Positions 53,608-62,976 of a DNA stretch of 64,000 nucleotides are shown here, in pieces (within the stretch, counting starts at the first letter, position 1; each line of letters begins with the position of its first letter). The translations under genes were made by a program, and so were the position numbers. The notes under the pieces are model-generated. The model was not told where the DNA came from. It did not search any database and saw only the letters and a list, made by a program, of their open reading frames with translations. The stretch is from Smallanthus sonchifolius (taxonomy: Eukaryota; Streptophyta; Magnoliopsida; Asterales; Asteraceae): positions 4,446,501-4,510,500 of the forward strand of contig JAKNSE010000037.1 of NCBI GenBank assembly GCA_023525975.1, given 5' to 3'.

Positions 53608-54444
53608 GTCTTTTGAATAAAGAAGTTTGCAAAATAAAACGGAAAATGATAGAAAAGAGGGTTTTTGTTCGGGTTCAAATAATGATAATATAGATTAATA
53701 TAGTCGAGCTTGTGTCTAGTTTATGATGTGTGAATAGGCCCGGTTCGGTTTTAGGTTCCTTTGATCTAAATATACCTTAATTGTTGGTCTACTAGTGGGT
53801 TCTCATCTAGGGAAAATGGGAAATTGCAACCGTCAAAAATAGTATAAGGAATGCCGTTATAAGCTAAAATTGTTAGAATTTATTGAAGAAAAAAAAAATG
53901 AGCTAGAAACTAAGAAAAGTAGCACAGGCCTACGTAATCTTCGTTGGGAATGGTGACTCTGACTTAGAATGCCTCTGGGATGTGTCGAAACAAAATTGCA
54001 AAATTACCAACGCTCACGTTGTCACTCTCGGGGATGATGACTCTGATTGAGACAGCCTCTGGGTTAGGTAAAGCAAGGTCTATGCTCAAGAAAAGAAAAA
54101 AAAAAAAAAAAAAAAAAAAGATTTTGATTTCAAATTCTCTTGATTTTAGTATAAAACGGTTAGGAAGTGGTCCAATGATCGTTTCCTTTTGTTCTATAAG
54201 CTTGAGGTGGGATTAGGTGGACTGTGGTTTCTAGTGTGAGACCCTAGGTAGATTGACCGAATTTGAACTTAAATTGCATGATAAGGGCTTGGAACCGGAT
54301 TTGGGTTTAAGGGGACAAATATATTTGCAATCGCGGCTAACACAAGTTTTGAATTTTTAATAAGTATAAATAACTTTGATCCGAGTATTTATTCCTCTCT
54401 GATTCCGTTTGCATAGATTCTTTTTCGAGGACGAAAAAAAGAGT
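53077..54444 (+). other. 3' non-coding region of the young Athila
   Basis: No gene. Contains a poly(A) run of about 40 (53567-53606), another near 54096-54119, a second PPT-like core AAGTGTGGGGA (53511-53521) and repeated text around gtgactctgac / gcctctggga (53950-54065). Confidence 0.75.
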
Positions 54445-54459
54445 AAGTGTGGGGATATT
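54445..54459 (+). promoter_or_regulatory. polypurine tract of the young Athila
   Basis: AAGTGTGGGGATATT directly before the 3' LTR start TGATGT. The core AAGTGTGGGGA is also found at 51112 and 53511 in the same element. Confidence 0.85.
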
Positions 54460-56137
54460 TGATGTATTGAAATATACATTCTTTTATCGTGTACAGTTTG
54501 TATAATTTCGTTAGTGTTAGTTTGGTTTTCGTCAGAATTTGCGTACTTCTAATCAATTGCGTTTTGCAGGTCTTGAATCGTAGAAATAGCTGAAAAGTGA
54601 GGAAAACAAGCTGAAACATGAAAAAGTCGAGTCCTGGAACGTATTGGAGTGCTCGGGAGCTGAAGTGCGTTGAAAGTGTTGGAAAAGTGTCTTCTGGCGG
54701 GCCGCGACAATAGATTCAATGTCTCTCGCGGGAGGCGAGAGACTGTTAAATGTGCTGACACCAAGAAGACGGTCGCGGGTCGCGACTAACATGGAGCATT
54801 TTATCGCGCCCCGCGAGAGTGTGTTGAGCCCAGACTTTGAGCTGCTGGGTTTGGAAAACATATAAATACTTAAGTGTGTTTTAACCTAAACCCTAGTTAC
54901 GAATGAGCAGAACCTTGGGCGATTTTGGAGCATTATTGGAGGCGTTTCTGAGTTCTTGAAGCTGCTGGTTGAAGGATTGAAGTCGGGAGAATCATTCGGG
55001 TCACGTTTGTGTCATTCGGGTGTCTTCACTTTCGTCTCTTTCTTTAAACTATGTTTTGTGTTCTTGATTATACTTCATTCTTGATGTTTTCAATGATTTT
55101 GATTGGCTAAATTTATCGTACTACCTAGACTAGATGAATGATTGTCTAAAGTTCTGATTTTTATTATGGATTTATGGATTTTATGGATTATTTATGAATT
55201 GTAGGTGATTTGTTCTATTGATTAGATGTGTTTGCATATTTGATATTGTTTGAATATTGTTTATTGCTTCGTGAGATTCTTGGTGACGGTCTTTATCACA
55301 TAATAGAGTCTTGCCAGGTTTTAGATTTTGGTGAGTGTCTATATCACGTAATAAATCTTCAATCTTTAGGGTTAAATTGGCCATTAAACCTTAGAAGTAA
55401 TATTTGGTAATCTTATAAATGCAAGTGTTCTACTAATCATCAATAGCTGAAAGGTGCGAGATTATTGCTAGGTCTAAGTCATTAAACTGAAAGGTAGGAG
55501 CTTGTTAGGAGTGAACCTTTTGGCTATTGTCTAGCAAGTCTAATCGAGAAAACAACTCTATCCTTGGTTTAGGTCTCGAAAGGGAGTAAGCCTCTAAGGG
55601 TACTTTCATAAATCCGTTAGGTGTCTTGAAAGAGAGTCTAATAACCGGTAATCTAAACAACCTTTAGGGTTTCATAGCGTGCTCTTGAAAAGGGTTAGGA
55701 GTCCTTTAGATATCCTGAAGGGTGATGACTTTATGATCCCGGTTCCATAGTAAACAAATTCCAGATAAAATCATTACTAAAAGCAATCAGGATTCCAGTC
55801 TAGGTAGTGTTTCCACCATCTGAGTAAAAGTCCAAGTTAATTCGTATTTGTTAATTTAGTTTAATTTAATTGCATTTTTAGGATTTTTAGAAACCCCCCC
55901 CTCCAACCAATTAAACAATTAGTTCAGTCAGTGTCAGTCATAGTCTAGATAGAGCCGTTAACGTAATTCGATAGAGTCTCGTGGGTTCGATATCCGGACT
56001 TACATTAGCTATACTAGAGTCGATCGGTACACTTGCCGGTTAGTAGTTTAGTGTGTCTTAGTGAGTCTAGAGTATTACTTAGAGTCTAGAACTAGGTTAA
56101 TTTAGTTAATTTTATTAAACTACTTTTTAGCACATCA
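54460..56137 (+). repeat. 3' LTR of the young Athila (1678 bp)
   Basis: Essentially identical to 42701-44377. It is followed by agttttt (56138-56144), which is the sequence that normally follows the 5' LTR before the PBS (44378-44384), and then by host sequence. Confidence 0.97.
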
Positions 56138-56139
56138 AG

Positions 56140-57796
56140 TTTTTGCATTCAAGCACCTGTGGCTTGAAGTTTTCAAACTTAGCTTTTCCACACTCTTTCT
56201 TTAAATACTCTTCAAAATTGGCAGCAAATGAATTATTCGATGGATTGATCATCTTCAAATGACTTAACTCTCTGATATCCCAGTATGGCAATGTCTTTAA
56301 CTTTGAGCTTCTGTCAAAATACTGGATATTCCCATCACATCTCTTTATTACATACATCTTCTTCTCATCATCATACATCCATGCCAATATTTCACCAGTT
56401 AAAGCTTGTTCTGGACTCTTGATTGTCTGTGTAAGCCTTTCAACAATGGATGGCTTCTCAGTAACTGTCCACCAAGAACTCTTATCAATCTTTGAAGTCT
56501 TTGACCTTTCAGATGGTGTTTCAATGTCTTCAGGAACAGTAAATGGTTCTCTTTCATCTACAAGCTTATTCATTTTACCGATCACTGAACCATCTTCTTC
56601 AACATACGTCTGTTGTGGTTCATATTCATACTTTATGTATTCAGTGTTGGTTTGAGATTCTTGTTCAACATCTTCAGTTGTTCTTCCACCTCCACCAACA
56701 CCTCCAGCACCACCACTATTATTGTCGTCATCTGAAGAATGGTTATCATCTCTCCTTTCATCAGTAATCACCACTTCTTCATCATCTTCTTCTTCTTCCT
56801 TCTCTGTTTCTTCTTGGTTTTTATTAGTTCTTTCCAATCCTTCTCCTTCATCATTCAAAAGCATATCAACATCAAATAAAATGTTGTCCTCATACATAGT
56901 TGCATCAAAGACTGGAGTTTGAACTTGTTCACTTTCAGAAGGAATTGGTTCAGTGGCTGCCGGACTATGAACATCTTCAACATTTTCTTCTATATTTGTA
57001 CCAATTGGAGCACCAATCTGAGCTATCAAATCTTGAACAATCCTTTGAAGTTGATCAATCTGTTGTTGGTGATTTGCAAGTAAGCTCTTCTGTTTATTAC
57101 TTTCTATTTTCAACTCTCTGATCTCTCTAGTGTTTACAGCTTCTCTACTTTGTAGGTTAGAGATTTGAGTCTTTAATTGACTTACCACATCTGCAGTTTC
57201 CCTGGTAGCATAGTTCAGAAACTCTTCATCAACCAAATCATAACCTCTTGATCTCTTAGACTTGTGCTTTTCTGGTACTTCTTTAGCCTTTCCCTTGCCT
57301 TTATCAAGTGTTGTTGTTGTTGTTTTCTTTTTCTCTGTAACTCTGGATCAGTAAACACGATACCCTTAGATGGAGGAGGTCTAGAAGGTACGGTCTTTGT
57401 TTTTTCAGTTTCTTTTCTCTTCTTTGATGGGGTTGTTGCTGTTTCTATTTACTGTTCATCATTAACTTCCAATACTTCAGTATTCACACTTAACACATCT
57501 TCAGTTTCAGCAATAAACTCTTCTGTGTGACTCAATAACGGTTCTGTAACCTCTTCATTCACTTCAGGAATTCTGTTCTCTTCAAAAATCAAGTCATGCG
57601 CTTCATATTCACCCATATGTATATTAACTCTCGGTTCTTCAACTTGAACTTGAACTTCTTGTTGAATTTCTGGCATTACATTCATTTGACCACCATCATG
57701 ACCTTGATCATCATCATTTCCCTGATCATCATTATTCACTTGATGATTTTCATCATTGTCACTATCAACTCCATCTTCTATATCCTCATCTACACA
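56140..57796 (-). pseudogene. copia-D post-pol ORF, N-terminal and middle part
   Basis: Minus-strand pieces: 57796-57449 (acidic, NNDDQGNDDDQGHDGGQMNV ... LLSHTEEFIAETEDVL), a shift, a basic segment near 57440-57240, then 57236-56140. The last has a coiled coil (VVSQLKTQISNLQSREAVNT), an acidic Glu/Asp run, a Gly-rich patch (NNSGGAGGVGGGG) and a folded-looking region (GEILAWMYDDEKKMYVIKRC ... LKTLPYWDIRELSHLKMINP). The gene continues on the far side of the Athila at 42700. It ends at 57796 against unrelated DNA. Unknown function; similar extra ORFs follow pol in some plant copia lineages. Confidence 0.65.
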
Positions 57797-58115
57797 CTAG
57801 TCCCTCTAGTATTAACACTTAATACCCTAGTAATAATTAACCTTTAATTATTAAACCCTTGTAATTACTAATCATATAATTAGTAAAAACATAATCCTTA
57901 AATATTTAACTGATTAAACATTTATTCCTCTCAAATAATCAATTAATCAGATAATTAATTATCACTGTCTCCGACAAATATTTCTCTAAATATTTACCCA
58001 CCATTTATTGATTCCGTCTTTCGTGAATAATATTTAACAATTAAATATTATATATTTTGTTCGTTGCCTAAGGTGTAATTCTTTGGATCGTACCTTAATA
58101 GTAACGTTGACTTAA
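57797..58115. other. AT-rich spacer, nothing recognised
   Basis: About 320 bp rich in taattaat and atatttaac words lies between the truncated copia-D and the truncated copia-3. No ORF, LTR terminus or PBS is visible. Confidence 0.6.
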
Positions 58116-58757
58116 TTGACGATCAAACATCATATATCCAACAAAGACATGTATACCAATTCACTCAGTGAACTGATCTCTATTCTAAGGTCATATGAGT
58201 TGGATGATCAGCAAAGGCAGATGATGTTTATGTCAGAGACAGATCACTTAGCATCTCAGGGAAATGCTTTACTCTCCAGTATGTCCTCTGCATACACCCC
58301 AAATTAGTATGCGGTTTCAAACCAGACAGCTCTTGCTACATCTGTCCAACAAAGCAGCTTATCGTGCTCAAATACTGTCAAGGCTGTTGAAATGAATGTT
58401 GCATTGTTTAGTGTTTTCTTAAATAGCTATAATGCAATGCTAGCCGAAAAACTCTCTCCTGCCAATCTAATTCAAGATGACACTGATCAAATACATCCTG
58501 ATGACCTGGAAGAAATGGATATCAAGTGGCATATGGCAATGGCTGTGCATCGGGCTAAGAGGTTTATCAAAAGGATTGGTAAAAATTCTTTCGATGGGAT
58601 GGAGTTTGGTGCTACAATTGCAGCAAGCTTGCACACTTTGCTAGGGAATGTCCCGAGCCTAAGGTGGAAAAAGGAAATTCATCCACAAGCTCGGAAGAAA
58701 AGGAAGCAACTACAGCTGGTGATAGCAAAGCTTTGGTGAGTCATCAAACTGCAGGAT
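58116..58757 (+). pseudogene. gag: copia-3 Gag C-terminal part with zinc knuckle (broken)
   Basis: Recognisable blocks: YELDDQQRQ, ALFSVFLNSYNAMLAEKLSP, IHPDDLEEMDIKWHMAMAVH. A TAG at 58305-58307 and frameshifts near 58610 break it. Read in the restored phase, the knuckle is CYNCSKLAHFAREC (about 58613-58654) with canonical spacing. Where copia-1 and copia-2 have TAT GAC TAG GGA, this copy has TAA GAT TGG GGA (about 58757-58768): the UAG position is a Trp codon. Confidence 0.75.
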
Positions 58758-60461
58758 AAGATTGGGGAGATCATATTCATGAGCCGTCAATGAAGGTGTC
58801 AAATCATGCTCTCATGGCAAAAATTGAAGACACTGAGGTACTTCCTAATACTTGTTCTCAAAATTGTGTAGAGAGGGTAAACAGATATAATTGTGATAAT
58901 GAAATGCTCATAAAGGAGATAACTCAACTTAGGTATGCCAATGGTGAGCACAAGCGTTCAGAGAAAATTTTAAAGATAAAATTGATGCATGTAAAAGTGA
59001 TTTTTCAAAACTTGAAATGGACTTTAGTAATAAAGAATGTCTTTATCGTGATGCTTTAAAACGAATAGACGACCTTAGTTTGAAGTTAAATGACGTTGTG
59101 ACTCAATTGGAAAACACTAAATTGACCATCGAGAAAACTGACCACTCTCGGTCTGTAGTTTAAGACATGATAGATTCTCAAGTCAGAATGAAAGGGAATC
59201 CAGGAATAGGAATATGGTATCATGCAGTTGAACATCCGTTTAATGGCAATTTCACCTCAATGCCAAATGTTCAACTTGAAGATGTTGAAATGGAATATGG
59301 TATAGGCCGTAAACCAGATCAACCTTCTTCATCCACCCAGTCCACGCCCGTGACTAGTGGTTCCTTGGTCAACATGTGAACGTTACTAACCCATCTAAGT
59401 CGTGTGCAGCAACAGGATTAGTAGAGAGCATAGTGGAGGATCGTGGGAGTGTTTATGAGGAAGAGGATCGTGTTTTTAGTTCCAAGTCTTTGTTTTAAAA
59501 AAATATTTTGTCTGGTTTTTCAAAGTCTGCTACTTTTGTTAATTCTGGTTTGAATGTTGGTTTAAAAAATTGTGCTGTTAAAAGGGAGAATAAGTTAAAA
59601 TCAAATTTGAAATCCACTTTTGTGAAAGGTGGGACCTTAGAAAAGGAAGAAACAAAGATTATTAACGGTAAAAATCATCAGTTTGTTAAAACCAAAAACC
59701 GTTCTTCAAATCGTGAAAGTAGTAAACCATCAACAAGTCAGTCTGATTCAAAGAAAATGCCTCAACGTTTTACCAAAAGTGAATTTTATGCAAAATTTGA
59801 TATCATCATTGTGCTTTTGAACAAAATGTTAGATATTTTGAAAGAAATAATTTCAAATCAAATCACAAAAATTATAATGATGACCAAGTGCATGATAGAA
59901 GATTTTCTAGGAACTGTGAAACTGCAGGTTACTTCACAAGTTCTCCTCAACGGTCGTCATCATGGGATACCAGATACTATGCCCCGTATCCGAGAAGGCA
60001 AACGTGCTATGTTTGTGGGAATCCCGGAAACTCGTTCACAATCGTGAACACTCTGGTAGAAGTCCGAATATTTTTCAACGGGATAATACATATCAAAGGC
60101 CACACATGTCTAACAGGCATATGGCTCAACATTTCAAAATGCCTAGTGACAAACAATCGGATAAAAGAACTAGTGTTGTGCATAAATCTCAACGTCCTGT
60201 TAAAGAAAATAATGCTTTCAAAAATAAACAAAAGAAAGTTGAGAAACCCATAAAATCGAAAAAGGGTAAAGAAAAGGTCGTCACTCCAACAGTGAGCTTA
60301 AATTTTCAAAATCAAAAACCTGTCTGGAAACGAAAACCTAATGCACAAACAGCACAAATTGAGTTTAATGATAAAAGAGATATGATAGTGCAAGAAGTTT
60401 CATACTTGGATGATTTAGGACAACCCAAGACAACCAGACTTGGGTTCCAGTTACTAATTAA
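58758..60461 (+). pseudogene. copia-3 Gag extension (broken)
   Basis: Pieces of the same extension as in copia-1 and copia-2: CSQNCVERVNRYNCDNEMLI, a Lys-rich coil, LKCTFV-type linker, a damaged second knuckle (CYVCGNPGN, about 60009) and the conserved tail (QEVSYLDDLGQPKTT, then in shifted phase WVPVTN and TAA 60459-60461). Several stops and shifts. Confidence 0.7.
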
Positions 60462-61204
60462 TGCGTTTTACCGTGTAGGGGCAACCAAGGAGGCCTATCA
60501 ATAACCTATGGTATGTTGATAGTGGTTGTTCCTGGCACATGACAGGAGACATCTCTCAGCTTCACGACATTAAGATGTTCGATGGAGGGTATGTTTCCTT
60601 TGCAGGTGATAAAGGTGGGAAAATCATAATGAAAGGTATTGTCACTAATGGTGCTCTCTGTTTCGAAGATGTGAATTATGTGTCTAAATTGAATCACAGC
60701 TTGTTAAGTGCGTCTCAAATTTGTGACAAAAAGTTTTTAACTCATTTTACTGATAAAGAGTGTTTGATTTTAAAACCAGGGTTTGTTATCCCTTAGGATT
60801 GGATTTTAATGAGAACACTGAGGTGTAAGGACTCATATTTGTTGGATATGAACAGTGAGTCGGCTTTAACAAATATTTGTTTGTTTTCAAAAGCTTCTGA
60901 GAACGACTTCATGCTCTGGCATCGTCGTTTAGGTCACATAAAAGTAAAAAAAACCTAAATAGAATTTCTAAAGGAGCACACGTGGTCGGTTTGCCTTTAA
61001 AAGAATTTTGTGAAGTTAAAAAATGTATTTCTTGTGCAAAAGGCAAACAACATAAACTACCACACAAACCCAAGCTATTTAATTCAATAGAATCTGTTCT
61101 TCAGTTGCTTCATATGGATCTTTTTGGTCCTGTAAGTGTGATGAGTCTTGGGAAGAAATCATATTGTCCTGTTGTTACTGATGACTACTCACGATTTACT
61201 TGGG
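60462..61204 (+). pseudogene. copia-3 protease and integrase N-terminal part (truncated)
   Basis: Protease WYVDSGCSWHMTGD with DSG intact. The pre-integrase zinc region has its second His position at RLGHIKV (about 60925-60945) and CISCAKGKQH; integrase starts LHMDLFGPVSV and stops at DDYSRFTWV, where the Athila-2 LTR begins. A TAG at 60796-60798 and a shift near 60950 are present. Confidence 0.82.
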
Positions 61205-62961
61205 TGATGTCGCCCAGACGGTATATAAAAACTACAATAAAACCTAACCTAGAATCCTAAGTAATAAAAGGAATACCTATGAACTAAACCGCACTGCCAC
61301 GCAAGTGTACCTATCGAGTGTACCACAGCTTAACGGTAAACCGAGTTATCGAACCCTAGAGACACTATGTAACAATACTAGACTCTGACTCGGAATAAAG
61401 ATTGATTAATGGGGGGGTTGACTACACTACTGAATTAACTAAGGAATGTAATAAACAAAGGTCGACTCGAAATATCAAGACAAAAGCTAAGGAAGTTATC
61501 AGGAATGGGAAGAATACCACCTAGGTCGGAATCCTACTTGCAAAGCAAAATTTCTATCGGTTCTGGAAACTAATGATGGATCTGGGTTTCTAAGGATGAC
61601 AACTAAAGACTACTTAGTGGATCCCTAATCACCCTCAAGGTATCACCAACTAAGCAACCTACAGATGTGATAACTCACCAGATGGTTAGATCACCTCTCG
61701 GGTATTTCCAACTATGACAATGTACTCTATTAGACAGATCACCTCTCAGTCTCACTGTCCACGATACATTCAAGGAATGCACGGGGTAATCTCAGGATAA
61801 CAACTATGACTTGACTTAGCAACAATCACTAGACACCTAATACCAACGCCCTCTCAGACTGTTAACACTCGGATTCCTAATGACGAAGACTAGATAACTA
61901 ATTATCACCTCTCGGGTTTTGAACTAGGACACACATTCAATCTAATCAACAATCAACTACAACTCCTATGACTACTATTGCTAGCAAACCACACAAACGA
62001 TCACAAACCCTAAGGTGTAAGACTTAGATACGCTAATCAAACTGGCAGACAACCACAATTAGCATACAGAATCAAAATCAAACACAAATCAGATGTAAAC
62101 ATGCATATTCATCATAGTAGTTAACATAAGATTCTTTACAAAGTCAATAAACCGTCAAACAGATCCAAAAACCGATAAAATCGAAACTTTAACAAGTAAT
62201 CATCATGTGACCTAGGTAGTATCAAAGATCTAGCCAAGTATCATGTCTAAAACATTCAAAACAATAGAATCAAACATAGATAACATGGTTTCAAATCTGG
62301 AAAAGTAAAACAAAGAAAGATGACGTTAACCGGGTGACGTAATCGACCCAATCTCCGTTTTCTAACTTCAATTAGCAGTCCCAATTGATCGTAGAAGCAT
62401 TCTCCCAGTTGGAATCACCAAAAAGCTATGGTCTTGACGTCTGGAATCGAATAATAAACCCTAGGATCGAACATAACCTTTTATACCTTGAAAATAGACC
62501 AAAAAGCCCGTATCTGGGGTCTCTCGCATTACGCGAGGGGTTCTGGCAATTCTCTCGCATACCGCGAGAGACAAAATAGTTAAGCATGTTTTTCGGTCCC
62601 TCACGTACTACGAGAAAATGGGCCCCAAGCCTCGCGAACCGCGACGACATAACTTGATTTTTTGATTCCTCTCGTCGAGCTACCCCAAATCGATATAAAA
62701 TGGGCCCCGTAACTAATTTTCTAGCCCGAGATATGCCTCTTTTAAGGTTGGACTCTTTCCCGACTTTTTCCGTTTCTCATCCCGGGTTCTCGTGTGCTCG
62801 TTTCTTCACAGTGCTTGATCGTTTAAGCTCCAAAGTGACCCGATTATCTACAAAACAAGACTTAACACAATACTAACTATAAATGACTCGAAACGACTCT
62901 AAAACTATACAAAAATGACACGAAATACGGCAGAAACGCTTGTGTGCTTTGCAACACATCA
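61205..62961 (-). repeat. 3' LTR of Athila-2 (1757 bp)
   Basis: On the minus strand it starts TGATGTGTTGCAAAGCACAC at 62961 and ends ...GGGCGACATCA at 61205. TATAAAAG is at 62485-62478 (minus strand), with palindromic words at 62521-62645 immediately upstream of it. Confidence 0.85.
62521..62645 (-). repeat. palindromic word array upstream of the Athila-2 TATA box
   Basis: Plus-strand text: ctctcgcattacgcgaggg (62521), ctctcgcataccgcgagag (62552), cctcacgtactacgaga (62599) and cctcgcgaaccgcgac (62630). Arms such as CTCTCGC / GCGAGAG surround variable 4-6 nt cores. The array lies about 36 bp upstream of TATAAAAG in the minus orientation. Confidence 0.88.
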
Positions 62962-62976
62962 AACATCCCCACACTT
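62962..62976 (-). promoter_or_regulatory. polypurine tract of Athila-2
   Basis: AAGTGTGGGGATGTT on the minus strand, directly before the LTR. Same core as in the young Athila. Confidence 0.85.

Larger units (their letters stand above)
42701..56137 (+). mobile_element. young Athila-type Ty3/gypsy element (13.4 kb), apparently intact
   Basis: LTRs 42701-44377 and 54460-56137 differ by one substitution (T43184 / C54943) and one base in a C run by eye. It has the Athila PBS, an uninterrupted 1793-codon Gag-Pol, an env-like ORF (51634-53076) and PPT. The termini are TGATGT...ACATCA. No 5-bp TSD is present; instead 47 bp of host sequence is duplicated and agttttt follows the 3' LTR. Confidence 0.96.
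41756..57796 (-). mobile_element. copia-D: 3' part of a minus-strand copia element, split by the young Athila
   Basis: It consists of a 3' LTR (42195 down to about 41756), PPT (42207-42196), and a post-pol ORF in pieces at 42227-42700 and 56140-57796. The Athila element 42701-56137 lies within the ORF. Gag and pol are absent: the fragment stops near 57796 at unrelated AT-rich DNA. Confidence 0.75.
58116..61204 (+). mobile_element. copia-3: decayed copia fragment (Gag C-terminus to integrase)
   Basis: It lacks its LTR, PBS and Gag N-terminus and is cut at 61204 in the integrase core by an Athila-2 LTR. It is closer to copia-1 than to copia-2 (for example SELISILRSYELDDQQRQ against NDLISIIKSYDLDDQQRK). 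Confidence 0.85.
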
